Origin: Opisthorchis felineus
Lineage: Eukaryota > Platyhelminthes > Trematoda > Opisthorchiida > Opisthorchiidae
Assembly (NCBI GenBank): GCA_004794785.1
Contig: SJOL01006981.1
Location: 398,347 to 462,346, forward strand
Reading direction: 5' to 3'
DNA: 64,000 bases
In this document: piece by piece, positions 24,766 to 37,189 of the stretch
How the letters are laid out: the number at the start of each line of letters is the position of its first letter
How positions within the stretch are numbered: the first letter of the stretch is position 1
Program-made: the position numbers and the translations under genes
The notes under the pieces: generated by a model
Told to the model about the DNA's origin: nothing
Database searches by the model: none
Seen by the model: only the letters and a program-made list of their open reading frames with translations

Positions 24766-25404
24766 TACAACAATGCAGCCCTTACTGTAGCTGGTACACG
24801 TGAACCTTGAGACCCAGTGATATACCGTCACAAATGACGCAAATTAGCAAACGTGATTCACACCTCAGGTTCGTGCTGGCTTCATCAGACGCTTCCGTCA
24901 GAGCTAATGCAGCCTGTGATATGTGTGAAGTCTCCGCAACCTCCATTGATTCTCCTTTAGTTGTAAGGGATGTGTTCAGAGACTGTACGTTTTGAAGCAT
25001 GATTTTGCACTTTGAATGTGCAAGGTGCATGCCAAAGGTTGGAATGACGGTGGCCAGTTTATTCAACAGGACTTGTGCTTCGCCTTGGTCTTCAATGGTG
25101 AGGGTGATGTAGTCTGCGTACACCGCATCTAAAAGCTTCTCACCAGCAACAATTTTGAACACGGGTTTTGAAGACGTTCCAGCGTTCGCCTCTTTGTTTC
25201 AGCAGTGACGAAATTGAATAACAATGGAGAAAGTGGACATCCTTGTCGGACACCACTTCATGTAAGGAAAATTTTAGAGAGTTCACCATACAGTCTCACA
25301 CGCCCAGAAGTGTTTGAATATAGAGACCGGATTATGCTCATAAACTGGGGCATACCCTGTTGTGCAACTGGTTAACAGCACTGACCGATAGACGTTATCG
25401 GACG

Positions 25405-25575
25405 CACCTTTGAAGACCAAGGCGAAGCACAAACCTGTTGAATAAACTGACCGTCGTCATACCAACCTTCGGCACGCGTCTTGCACATTCAAAGTGCAAA
25501 GTCATGCGTCGAAACGTACAGTCTCTGAACACACCCCTTACAATTAAAGGAGAATCAATGGAGGTTGCGGAGACT
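25405..25575 (+). repeat. Inverted duplicate of LINE RT segment
   Basis: This plus-strand piece (EDQGEAQ, then VIPTFGTRLAHSKCKVM, NVQSLNTPL and GESMEVAET) repeats, in opposite orientation, the minus-strand RT segment at about 24930-25100 of the same LINE. It lies between the RT start and the QGCPLSP block, where that sequence does not belong. Confidence 0.75.
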
Positions 25576-28052
25576 ATACATACCAAGATTATGGATCGTC
25601 TGTACATATGGCATTGCTCTAACACCCGACGGAGTGTGAAGTTGCAGTCCACGCAGTCTCTACCCGGTGGACCTCCTGCTTGATGCTCACGGGTCAAGGG
25701 TTCGCGTGCCGCCGTAAGGCGATGGAGAATCAGTGACGCCAGGAGCCTTGTTATAGCGAGACTCAAACGAGCACTGTTGTGGATACCACATTCGCTGAGA
25801 GCTCCCTTTTTGAAAATTGGAACTATTATAGACTCACTCCAGTCATCTAAAACGGTCTCCTTCCAGCTAGGCACAAGTAGCCTAGACAGACTGACTGAAG
25901 AATTCGCCGACGTCCTTGAGCAAAGCTGATGAAATGTCGTCGGGGTCAGGAGCACGATGACGCTTGAGGAGCGATACACACTAGGACATTTCTGAGGCTG
26001 AGCTGTGTTCCATGCTCACAGTCCACCTTTCTGTTGAAGGCCGGCAATCCGGATAGGAGGTAGCAGGTGGCCAACCGAATTGTTGTTCGAAGTATTGTGC
26101 CCACCGTTCCAAACGTTCTCCTTTGCTGGATATCAGAGAGCCGTTCTGGTCCCTGAAAGTTTCGCTGACAAGGGGCTTCCGAGGACCAGTCGAGTGAATC
26201 AAGTGGAACATTTTTCGGACGTTTCCAGCACTTTTCGCACCTTCCATTTCTTCGACCTTTTGGGTCACCCAAGCTTCTCGGTCTGGACGGACACTCAGTT
26301 TTACCTGGCGTCAGATGATGCGTCGGGTGGAGTTGTGGTTGCTGTCAGGAGGAAACTCACCAGGCCTCCGCCAAAGCCACTGTCCTATCAGAGATACAAT
26401 GTTTGGATGAGGTTCGCTGGGTTGCACCGCAAATAGACGTTCCGGCTTTGAGTAGCGTTTTGGATATCTTTTCCCAGTGGCCGTTTATATCCGACATCCG
26501 CCAGGCGTTCGAGGAGTTGGTTCTGAAAGTTTCGTCTGATTTCCGGGTACACTAGCTTCTCAGTGGCTAAGCGAAGTGTGCGCATTTTGTGAAGACCTGA
26601 AGAGCGCAATGAAAAGCAGCAGCGTACAAGTGCATGGTCGGAGTCCACGCTGGTGTTCTAGAAGGATCGGCAGGCCGTGATCGATCCATGCCACCGGTAA
26701 CTGACGGCGATGTGGCCTTCCTGGATTCTGGGCTGGTTCGTCGGTGGTCAGCACGCTGTCAAGCGATTCCGCTGTTCCGGAAATCGGCACTGCTAAGCAG
26801 CAGCGTGTGATCGCACACATATGCAGCAGGCGATCTCCCCTTGTCCATGCGTCTCCTATTCAACCCAAGAAGACCACCCAGTTGGGCCTCAGCGGCGCTT
26901 AGTCTACCAGGAACCACAATGATGTCTGCGCTTTTAACTCGTTGTAAAAGAGTGCCTAGAGCGTCGTAGAAACCGTCTTTGGCAGATTCAGAGCTACAGT
27001 AAGCAGACACAATAAACAGAGTGCGGTGGACCTCACATTCTCGAGAATTTTCCACAGACATTGTTAAACGAATCGCTCAGAGGCAACTGTCAGCGGGCAT
27101 CCAGTCAGATAGAGATGCTTCCGCTGGGTCGCTCAATACAATACCCATCCCGGCATATCCAGATGCAGCGGCTTCGCATCACCAGAAGTACGCAGCCGAA
27201 AGCTAGAAGAGAGCGGGGGCATTTGGTTCAATTACAGTAATTGCGTCCTGTTCGGTTGTTTCTGGTAGACAGCATACACCAATGAATGGGGGAATCTAAC
27301 TTACGTGAAAGAGTGGTTTGTTGTCCAGCTTGTTTCAGTGTGCGGAGATTAAAGACAGCTTTGTAGTTCGGGCACAGAAGCTGCAGCTGAGCGTGATACA
27401 CGGTGAACAAAGCGGCCAGTCCTAGTGCTGGGACCTGTGGAGAGAGTATTCAAACTTGGTAGGGGTAGGGTAGGAGAAGGAAAGAAAGTATAAGAAGGGA
27501 GGCGTCAGCAGTAGCATGTTTTCGCTTATTCGCCGTGCTGTATGCAGCAAATAGTGGGACCCGACTGGCGACCATGAAACGATCAGTGTGGTATGAGTGT
27601 ATTGTTGTTAGTTGCATCATGTTTGTACGTGGACGGAGATACTACCAGAACGCCCAGACGTTGACAGGAGAACTATTAGGGTCCCAGACCAAAGCTTTCG
27701 GCTCAAAAGTCTGACCGCAAGGCAGCAGTGTGTGGCGGGAAATGCAAGTGCATTACCATTTTTATAGAGAAAGTCGTGCCATATGTCCCAACCCCCGACT
27801 CGGAGGACAGCTGTAGACCCCATTTGCATATAAGGGCATTACTGACGGTTCATCGACCGAAAGAATTTTTTACTTCCCACCGAGTTGAGCCCTTTTGCTT
27901 TTCTGGAATTCTCAAAAGTGTCCATTGCTTCCATCCCAAAAGCTCTTTCAGAGCACTAAGCTTCCTGGTACCTAGGTGGTCCACGAAGCCTTGTTTTCGT
28001 CTGCTTTTGGACTATTTTCTATTTACTACCAGATGATGAGTGTTGCAGAACA

Positions 28053-28158
28053 TCCAGCATCATCAGCTGTAAGAACCGCGTACCTGTCGTACAGTGGTCG
28101 TAGCTGCCACGTTCACTGATAATTTGGACAGGTGGGGTAGGTAGCTGAGCACTCTTAT
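28053..28158 (-). repeat. LINE 3'-end fragment
   Basis: About 105 bp related to the 3' ends at 28626, 33163 and 44788: ATC-rich start, then CTGTAAGAACCGCGTAC, TCGTACAGTGG, TCGTAGCTGCCACG and GGTGGGGTAGGTAGCTG. It is a strongly 5'-truncated copy on the minus strand. Confidence 0.7.
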
Positions 28159-28625
28159 TTTTCCATCTACATCCAGCTACTTTTTTTACTCGCCACAGTC
28201 ATATACAGGAAAAGCTAGAACTCATAGCATATAAAATAAGTGGACATTATTTGAGTAAAAATGTGATGTTCACCGAAACCTGTTAAAGCTACCTTGATTT
28301 GGAGGAAAAGGAGCACATACGAATAGTGCGCAACAGTGAGTCGTGAACACTAAGCCACCACCATGATAAGGTGTCCAAGCTTGAGTGCCTCGATGATTCC
28401 GCAAAAAACGCTGGCTGTTTCGCAAGGCACGACGATACCAGGTAGGACAAAGAGGAATAGCCATACGGAGATCAAGGCATCAAACCACGATTGAATGCGC
28501 AATCTAAAGGTAAAGTTCTGTCATCTATGACAGGATCATAAAGGTATTGAGTTTCTTCTCTCAGCCGGAAGCGGCGATGTTGCTTTTTTCCGAGGGAAGA
28601 CGACTTAGAAAAGTCGGTCTTAAAA

Positions 28626-31600
28626 ATCATCATTATCAGCCGTAAGACCCGCATACTTGTCTTACAATCGCTATAGCTGCCACAGTTTGGTCCACCGATG
28701 ATTTGGGGATGTGGGGTAGGTAGCTGCGCATTGGAGGCGGGAGCTGACAAATTGATGCGTAAATACAGGACTGACAGTAGACTTTGAAGTGGGGGGATTC
28801 GGGAGGGAGTTATGTATTGAAGGCAAAAGCTTGAATGCACGAGCGCCATTGAGGGCGCAACTAGGCCATGTCTGACAGCGTCTCTAACCATTGACGTGTC
28901 CAGTCTCGGGGTCCCCATCCAGGGAGACGGCGATGACCAGCGCAGCTGAGTTTGCTGGTAGTTGCTTTCTTATTTCGCTGCCAAGTCATTGTTTGACCTC
29001 CCCTGGTTGTGCGAAAATAACTCTTCCAGGAAGTCGGTCGACTGGCATACGAAGCACGTGGCTAAGCTAGCGCAGCTCAAGGAGTGTGATCAGTTTATCT
29101 GTCGTGGGTGAGTTATTTCTTCCGAATACCATCGACGTACTTCAGCATCGCTGATGCGGTGTTCCCACCAGACTCGGGTGGACAAACTTGTCTACCACAT
29201 CAATCGGCTAGTCCGCAAGCATGAGGCTGGGGTTCGAGCCCACCTCGTCTTGCAGTAGCACTTTACACTTTGCCGGTGCGAAGCGCATGCCAAACCTTGA
29301 GGCAGAATTATTTAGATTATTTAATATTGTTTGCATTACCACGGCGTCAGATCCAAGATGAGCTATGTCGTCTGCGAACTCGATATCTGTGAGCGGACAC
29401 CGTGGGGGCACTTCGACCCAACAGACGTTAGAGGCTGATAGTGAGTCTTCCATGATCGTATCAATGACGAAGTTGAGGAGGAAGGGTAAAATTAGAAAGC
29501 CCTGCCTGACACCACTTGATGTGCTGAACTCACTCGAGCGCTTCCCGTAGACTTTCACACATCCGCGGGAGTTAGCGTACAGCGTCTTAAGGAGGGTCAA
29601 GAATTTATGGGGGACACCTTTGCTCCACGGACACTGCCATAGCGCCTGACGGTCCAAAGAGTCAAAAGCAACTTTCAAGTCAAGGAACACAACCATTGTT
29701 GGTTGCTAGAGATTGGTGGTACGCGCACTGCTAACGATTCCGAACGAGAAGGAAACAGCTTCGCAGCGCCCTTCGGAAACAGTGTCGCTGTTCCAAAATC
29801 TGTCGGAGGGTGAAGATGTGATCGATGCATCCTCTCGCAGGACGGGACCCAGCTTGGTTTTCACGGATCTGTCTCTCCCTCTGTTCAGTCAACTTTCGAA
29901 GGATAAGACCAGAGAGCACCTTCGATGCTGTGGCTAGCAGGCTAATGCCACTGTGGTTTTCACACAGCGTCCGCGTGCCCTTTTGAAGATAGGGATAACT
30001 GTCGACATACCGCATTCTGCAGACTTTTTCTCTTCACTCCATATCGCACCAGTTAGTTTTGTTAAGTGGGTCATCAGGTATTCACTGCCTTTCTTGAACA
30101 GGGCTGCATACAGACCGCCGGGTCGTGGTGCCATCTCAAGTTTCAGTACGGATATTTCGTACTTTATTTCTTCCGACGGGCGATCAAGGTTTACATTCCA
30201 TTCGCCCGTATGCACTATCTCCACTGCCTATGTTTCAGGAGGCCAGCTAAACTGTTCTTCGAAGTGTCCGGCCCATCAATCCAGTCGATCTTTTTGCGAG
30301 TGAATTAATGAGTCGCCTTTTTCACTTATCGTTTCACTGACCGCTGTTTTCATAGGGCCAGTCGATCGTATCAGTTACTACCGGGCACGGTTGTTTCCCG
30401 TAGCAAAAGCCTTCTCCATCTCCCGAGCTTCTGATGTCCACCAGAGTTCTTGGTCTTTCCTTAGACACTTCGCTATTTGGCGTTTGAGGGATCTGCGTGC
30501 GCCGTCGCACTCGCTTCCTGGTGGTATGGATTTTCTGGTATCAGTCGTGATAAGCCATCTCGACTATATTTAATGGTCTTGTGGCCGAATCGGAGAAGTC
30601 GGACAGACATCACTGAACGCCGCTAGCATAGATCCTCACATTTTACGATGCTTCATCCACGTGCTCACTACCAGCACAGTATTGGTTTACTGTGGAGAGT
30701 TGTTGGGCTAGCTCAGATCGATACTGTTGAGCTATGGTAGTTCTTCGAAGACAGTGGATTGGCATACTTCTTGCTGATTTGCGAGGGCCTGAAAGGAAGC
30801 GAACTGTCAGGAGTGCACGTACCATGGCGTGCTCGGAATCAAGTGGTGTGCCCCAGAACGAACGGCAGTCCACTGATGGCTGATGGCCACGTGATCCAAC
30901 TGGGTCCACAGTTGATTTGCAGTTGGTGGCCGCTAGGTTACGTGATGCGAACGTTTATGCTGAAAGTTCCTACTGGCCAGAAACAGTTCATGATCAGCAC
31001 ACAACTGGAGGAGTCGCTCTCCGTTGTCTGTGCGGTGAACATCGACTCCGAATCGATCACCCATATGTGATTCCAAGGAGCTTAGACGACCTACTTGAGC
31101 ATTCATTTCTCCTTCAAGGATCACAGTGTCAGTGTTTCTTGCTTGACGAATGAGCCCGGATAGCTCTCGATAGAAAGTATCCTTCTCAGCATCAGAACTG
31201 CAGTCCGTTGGGGCATAAGCCGACACTAAAAACAGGCACCGCTTTTTATGTCGAGAAGCATTGAGCTTGTTTGAGCCGGATAACTGCAGGGCGCAAAGAC
31301 GACTGTTCACTGGGATCCAATCCAGCAAAGCGCGTTCAGCTCTGAGGCTGACTGCAACTCCCATGTCACATGTTCCACCAGTCATAGCTTCTGGGTCACC
31401 GGACACATGGAGGGAGAAATATGAAAGAGCTAAGTTCATCCTTGGTGTTCTGAGATGCATAACTACCCTTGGGTCTTGTATGCGTGTTTCGGAGACACAG
31501 AATACATCAATTTTAAGGGAGTATAAGGTTTCAGCAAGCATTTCCTGTTTGCCAATTTGACATAGAGTACGGACGTAGAAGGGATCTCGTGGATTTAGAA

Positions 31601-31980
31601 GTGTCATTTTGTTTATTGTTAATAGGCAGTTGGGTGCATAAGGCCCTTCGGTCAGATAACCGACAGTCAAATGACCCTGAAACGTTTGCTTGCGTGGTGG
31701 GAAGGGGTTGAGGAGGGACATCGGTGGACACAGAACTGCGCGGGCAACTGATACTTCCCAGTTGCCCAGGCCGAGGAAGGGGTTTTGGTTGAGGTACCCC
31801 ACCTTAAAACTTGGACTCAAAAGTCTGACCCACAAGGCAGTAGGAGGGTGTCGGGTTTTCTTTGGGGACCCTGCTATGAGTCGATGACTCAATAGTCTGG
31901 CCTGCTTGGCTGCAGGGGGTTGGCCTAACCCGAAGGCGCAGGGAGTAGGGCATTACTGTTTCACTCTTGATGCGGCTGCG
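28626..31980 (-). mobile_element. APE-type LINE with (ATG)n-type tail, minus strand
   Basis: Reading leftward: a 5' leader (31980-31620); the endonuclease (31600-30640), with CVSETRIQDPRVVMHLRTPR, LFLVSAYAPTDCSSDAEKD and VILEGEMNAQVGRL; the RT start (30220-29730), with STVIPIFKRA and QAGSRPARGCIDHIFTLRQIL; the RT core (29696-29208), with VFLDLKVAFDSLDRQAL, SGVRQG, and FADDI as an intact catalytic box; then a shortened C-terminus and a 3' region ending in ATG/GAT-rich repeats at about 28626. The expected Gly in VILEGEMNAQ (usually AGDMNAQ) is followed by E instead of D. Several frameshifts and stops make it inactive. The exact 5' end is uncertain because it merges with repeats near 32 kb. Confidence 0.85.
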
Positions 31981-32539
31981 CACAGCAGGTACTTTTTGAG
32001 CAGCACCAAACTCTTTGGTTTCAAAAGTATTTCGACCGTATTGAATAATGCGCCGGCGGTCACAGTCAACCGTTGGGCGATCGGACTGTGCGGCTTTTTG
32101 GGCCAGAGTTTTCTAACCCGTCCTTCCTCGGGGGAAAGCAGCATCGCTGCTTCCGTGAATATGGACATGCTGGTCGCCTGGGGGAAACACCCTACTGCCT
32201 TCACACTCCTATCGCAGAGGGCAGTACGACTTTACCCCCAGACCACCTCGTAGTATGGAGTCTCGCTGCTCCTGATCTGACTGCTCCCCTTTGGCCTTCC
32301 TGGCCTGATTGCACCTTGTGGGACGAAGTTCCAGCCAGTGTAGCCCGCGGGATCATTGCCGCACTCAAGCCCGACCACCACGTCAAGGTGGCAGCTTTAG
32401 GTCGGGAGGTCTTAAAAAACTACAGTGGGGTTGTTTAATATGTGACCGCGACCGCCGCGGGTTATCCAATACGGTCGAAATGCAGCTGTACCTTACTCAG
32501 TCCAAACACATGCACAGGAGCATTAGGAGTGGGATATCT
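31981..32539. repeat. Repeat segment between two head-to-head LINE 5' ends
   Basis: This lies between the leader of the minus LINE and that of the plus LINE. A plus-strand open frame (32073-32438) contains FLGGKQHRCFREYG; a related stretch (SSLGKKQHRRFRLREE) occurs on the minus strand at 28480-28620, beside the 3' end of the LINE. It is therefore a dispersed repeat rather than a unique gene. Function unknown. Confidence 0.5.
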
Positions 32540-35500
32540 GTGCGCCACTCCCTGCGCTTGCGTTTAGGCCAGTCACTCGCAGCCAAGTGGGTCAGACTAT
32601 TGAGCCAGTGGCTCGGGTAGGGTCCTTCAAGGAAACCTCATTACCAACTGCTTGTGGGTCATAATTTGCAGTCGAAGGCTATGGTCAGGGTACTGGAGCA
32701 AAACTCCACATTCTCCCATTGCCTTGTGAACTAAACCCTTAAGTCATAACCTGAGCTGTTGTAAATCGGACAAACCGTCCTTCCTCGACCTGGTTAACCA
32801 AGTAGTATAATTCATTCCCGCAGCTCTACGTTCACCGACCCTCAGTCACACCACCTCTCCACCCGTCAACTGTTCTACTGTTGTTAATCTATGTGCCCCC
32901 CATCATCGGTCATCCGTCCCCCAAACATCGTTACGTGCCCCACCTATCCCCCAGTAAAAGGTACCAAAATCAACGACTACGGTCGGCATTAAGACTTTTA
33001 TCGTACATACTTCCCGTTAAATTGGGCAGCATGCTTCGCTTTTTGAAGCTTTGATTTTACTTTCTGTCGAGACGGGCGTACAGGACTCTACTTGGGTCAT
33101 GCACCTCAAGCTACTTACGACGCACTCGGATATTTTACGTTTCATTGTTTGGTTTGTCGGTTCATCATCATCATTGTCAGCTGTAAGAACCGCGTACTTG
33201 TCGTACAGTGGTTGTAGCTGCCACGGTTTCGTACACCGATGATTTGGAGAGGTGGGGTAGGTAGCTGCGCATCGGAGGCGGCAGCTGATAAATCGGTGCG
33301 TAAATACAGCACTGTCAGTGGACTGTTAAGTGGGGGAATGGGGAAGGGAGCTATGAATTGAATGCAATAGCTTGGGTGCATGAGCGCCATTGATGGCGCG
33401 ATTGGGCCATGTCTGACAATGTCTCCAACCATTGATGTGGCCCGTCTCGGGGTCCCCATCCAGGAAGACGGCAGTGACTAGTGCGACTGAGTTTGCTGGT
33501 AATGGCTTTTATACTTCGCTGTCAAGTCATTGTTTGACCGCCTGTGGCTCGTTTCCATCCTTCACGTGGTTGTGCGAAAAGAACCCTTCGGGGAAGTCGG
33601 TCGACTGGCATACGCAGTACGTGGCCAAGCCAGCGCAACCTATGCAGTGTGATCAGTTCATCTATCGAGGGTGAGTTGTTTCTTCCGAATACCATTCGAC
33701 GTACTTCAGCACTGCTTATCCGGTGTTCCAACCAGACTCGGGCAATGCTCCGAAGACATCGATGGTCAACACACTGAAAGTCTTTTGACGTCATCGGCGC
33801 GCAGCGGCCAGGTTTCTGATCCGTATAGTAATGTGGATCGCACCCCAGCACTGTAAACTCGACCCTTGACGGGTAAGCTGATGTCACGTCTACGCCACAG
33901 GTGGCGCAGGTTCACAAAAGCTGCTCTGGCCTTCCCAATTCGGATGGAAATATCATCTTTCGCGAGACCACCGGGACTGATACAACTGCCCAGGCAAACA
34001 AACTTGCCTACTACCTCAATCGGTTCATCCGCAAGCATGAAGCTAGGGTTCGAGCCCACCCAGTCTTGCAGTAGCACTTTACACTTTGCCGGTGTGAAGC
34101 GCATGCCAAACCATGAGGCGGAATTATTTAGATTATTTAATATTGTTTGCATTACCAAGTCTGCGTACTCGATATCTGTGAGCGGACACCCAGGGAGCAC
34201 TTCGACCCCACAGGCATTAGAGGCTGGTAGTGAGTCTTCCATGATCGTATCAATGACGAAGTTGAAGAGGAAAGGTGAAAGAGGACAACCCTGTCTGATA
34301 CCACTTGGTGTGGTATGTCGATTGGTCCTGATTTAGTGGCTGCTGTCATGTGTGTCGTGGTATTTGCACTCGGCCCCAGGGCTGAAGGCGCTTTACTTGG
34401 TTGAATTCAGATAAGCATTCGGTTTTGCGCTGTGCCGTTGTCTGGTTCAATTAAAGTCAACGCAGGTCGATGCGGCTAGCGGTGTCTATACGCCTCGATG
34501 GACTGCAGTCCTGAAGCTGAGAAAGACAGGTTTTTATCAATGTCTGTCATGACTGCTGCGATCAGCAAGAAGAGCGGATATTTTCATCTTGGCGGGTTTT
34601 ATAAATACCCAGATTGAACTACTAAGTCCGGAAGAGGCACTTTTGGGTGGTAAAGTCTAAGTTGGTGCTCAGCGTAAGGACAATGGGGAATTACTTATCT
34701 GTGAGCTGGATGTCATCTGTTCCTGGCCAGTGCGGACTTTTCACACGCACGCCTTAACGTGAAGACCAATCGTGAACTCAGTTGGGTCATGTGGACACCA
34801 GTAACTACTTGAAAACCTCAACTAAAGGTCGTCGTTCCTTCTGGAGTATGCAACTTCACTTGGATCATGCCTTTGTTCGGGTTCAGTTATAAGTTCATTT
34901 ACCCCAAAATTACGTATGCCAAAGCAGAGTAGTTCCGTTCAAGATCAACGGGTTTCACTGGCTCAACACTATCGAGCTGCTCTCTGTGGGAAGCTGCTAG
35001 AGACGCAGTCACGCCGGTACCGAAGGTTGGTTGGAAGATGAACGGGAGAGCGTAAGAGGAACTATGCCTGCTCGAGAAATCCGGCTCCACATAATGAATA
35101 CTTGATTCCATCGAAATTAGCAGATATTGCTACCAGAAAAGACACTAGCGAATACGATATCGCAAACATCCTTTGAAGGTCGGATGATGAAGGACCTGAA
35201 TAATGATGGAGAGCGCTGACGGATTGCGAAGGTGCAGTAGACGGGGAAGGCTTTCACTGCAGGCAACAACCGCACCCTATTTCAGCCGATTTGGTCAACT
35301 GGCCAAAACAAGATAGTTGTTATCGGAACAATTTCGAAAACAATAGGACAGCAATTCACTCGCAGAATCGTCGCCTCGAGCGATGTACTGTACACCTTAA
35401 AGAACAATTCAGCTGGCCTTCTTCGTCACAAACTCTGGAAGTACCCAATGGGCCTGAATGTTACATCGATACGAGCTTGGCTTCAGTAACAAATCTATTG

Positions 35501-36620
35501 CGAGATATCATACCTCCAACGTGATAGGATACCGGGTCGGAGTGGTCCGCACCCTGCATTTTCCAAAGAGGGTGGTGAAGTCCCAGTGAGCAGCGTCTTG
35601 TCATTTGAGATTTAGATAGAAAACAGAATCCCTGTGGAATGCAGCGATTCGACCTTGTTTCCAGCTATAAAGAGGAGGAGCGCAAGAGCGCCATGGGAAA
35701 ACCATGATGACGTCACTCTCATAGCCGTGGCAACCAAGACGATCTCTGACATGCGCACATTGGTCGACTGACGGGAGATATGGAGTCGTAAAAATGACCC
35801 TGGATTTAGCCCTGGCCGAAGGTGCATCGACCATATCTTCATTTTGACACAGGTTCCCGAACGTCGCCAAATTTCTAAACATCTGAAGTCTTTATGTAGA
35901 TCTGAAGACTGTTTCTGACTCCATTGAGTGTCAGAAACTATGTTGGTGCTTGGCGGTCGCTATGCTGCTTGAGTACGAAATTTGCCAGTGCCCATCGGTG
36001 TCTCCGATGCATTGGCCGATTCTTTTTGGAACACTGGAATAGCAATCCTGAGGTACACCATCATCGACAGCAACACCACATGAGAACACTGGTGCTTCAC
36101 TGCCGTATCTGAGGTAGGCCAGATGGTTTTAGGAAAATGGAACTCTCCCGTGATAGATGAGCTACTCACGCTTCATTGGTTATGCGGGTTGGGATATGTA
36201 CTTCGCATCCCAGAGGACCGTCTATCCCGCAGAGCTCTTTTTGTCCAGTCTTGTGCTGATTGAAAGCGACCTAGAGGTCGTCAGTCTGTGACCTGCCGTC
36301 TCCCTGGATGGGGACCCCGGGACTCAACACCAATCAGTAAACTCAGTCGCGTTGGTAACTGCTGCCTTCTCCGGATGGAGACTCCAAGACGAGACAAACC
36401 AGTGGTTGGTGACCCCGACAGATGTGGCTATGTTACGCAGCCAATTGCGATCATGCATCAAAGCATCTCCACTGCGAAGCTCCCTCGCTCCCTCTTATAT
36501 CGATTGGGTCATCTCCAACGCATGGCTCGCATTCCCTTATTGATCAGTGAACGAAGGTGTAGCATCTGGAACTAGTGTACATCGGTACGCGATGTGTAGG
36601 TGAAAAAGTGAAACTGAACT
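32540..36620 (+). mobile_element. APE-type LINE, plus strand, split by nested insertion
   Basis: A leader (32540-32990) is related in inverted orientation to that of the minus LINE at 31.9 kb. The endonuclease begins near 33050 (SVETGVQDSTWVMHLK), is interrupted at 33162, and resumes at 34312 with ALGPRAEGALL, FCAVPLSGSIKVNAG, DCSPEAEKDRFL and FLASADFSHARLNVKT. The linker (35290-35490) has NRRLERCTVHLKEQFSWP. An RT remnant, GCIDHIFIL, is at 35820. After a large internal deletion the C-terminal block follows (36140-36230, TLHWLCGLGYVLRIPEDRL). The 3' region has a distinctive TCGCGTTGGTAACTGC string and ends in AACTG repeats at about 36618. It is decayed by stops and frameshifts and lacks the RT catalytic core. 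Confidence 0.75.
33163..34311 (-). mobile_element. 5'-truncated LINE nested in another LINE
   Basis: Reading leftward from 34311 the copy starts inside RT (SGIRQGCPLSPFLFNFVIDTI), passes a damaged catalytic box, which reads DIEYAD then a deletion, NLRHLWRRRDISLPVKGRVYS and ITLHRLRWLGHVLRMPVDRL, and ends in a 3' region with ATG-rich repeats at 33163. Flanks GGTTTGTCGGTT (33151-33162) and GGTATGTCGATT (34312-34323) match at 10 of 12 positions and probably are a decayed target-site duplication. The host LINE endonuclease reads on across it. Confidence 0.85.
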
Positions 36621-37189
36621 GAGCCACGGCCCTTTCTGACAATGTTTTCGCAAGTTGTTCGATTACCTTGAGACACAGGATGACGCATTGACCTTAACTT
36701 TACGTTCACTCGGGTTGTTTAAAAGCACCTCTCTTCCAAACGTCCAACTTTGGTTGTTTCTCTAGATCTGTAGGCCACTCTTGACTCTTTTGAGCGGTGC
36801 AAACTATGGTGGTACCTGGCGATTAGCGGTGTTCCCTCTACTTTTCCATCCCGGTACTGTACGCCAACTCCTGTGGGCGCGTGCGGGTATACACCGTGCT
36901 GTCACACGATGTCAACACGTTCAGTGATATGGGACAAGACTGTCTTCTCTCTCGCCATTCGCCTTCAGTTTTCCTTATTGCCGTGTTGCTTGTAACCTTT
37001 CTGTCTGCCTCTGGAAACTCTGAAACGCCTCACGACGTTCAATCTCAAGCAGTGAATATGTAGATGGTATGCACTTTACACCGCGAAGCGTAAATTGCTG
37101 TTACAATATCCGGTGAGATCAAACCAATGCATATGGCCAGTCAATCGATGTAGTTGAATTAACCAAGCGGAGCAGTTGTGTAAGTTGCA
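36621..37189. other. No gene recognised
   Basis: Short frames only, lying between two plus-strand LINE remnants. Confidence 0.35.

Larger units (their letters stand above)
23975..27830 (-). mobile_element. Nearly full-length APE-type LINE, minus strand, broken
   Basis: Reading leftward from 27830: a 5' leader with a block repeated elsewhere (27830-27620); the endonuclease start with FNLRTLKQAGQQ near 27330; endonuclease pieces FIVSAYCSSESAKD and ADIIVVPGRL (27061-26759); the linker and RT start (26268-25600, with ERLERWAQYFEQQF and IIVPIFKKGA); RT block SGVRQGCPLSPLLFNFV near 25250; the catalytic box as YADY near 25110, not YADD; LLYGCEKLPVRTDDVRHLRVF (24580-24460); and a C-terminal and 3' region with LPGWGPHDP-like remnants to about 23975. 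Stops and frameshifts are frequent, so it is inactive. The EN plus RT layout without RNase H matches RTE/CR1-like flatworm 'endonuclease-reverse transcriptase' elements. It is interrupted by a SINE and by an inverted duplicate. End points are approximate. Confidence 0.82.

Noticed and set aside
24865..24905. Minus-strand CTGATGAAGC...CGAAC in the LINE, resembling a hammerhead core
   Set aside because: The second box reads CGAAC rather than CGAAAC and no closing stems are evident; it lies in LINE coding sequence.
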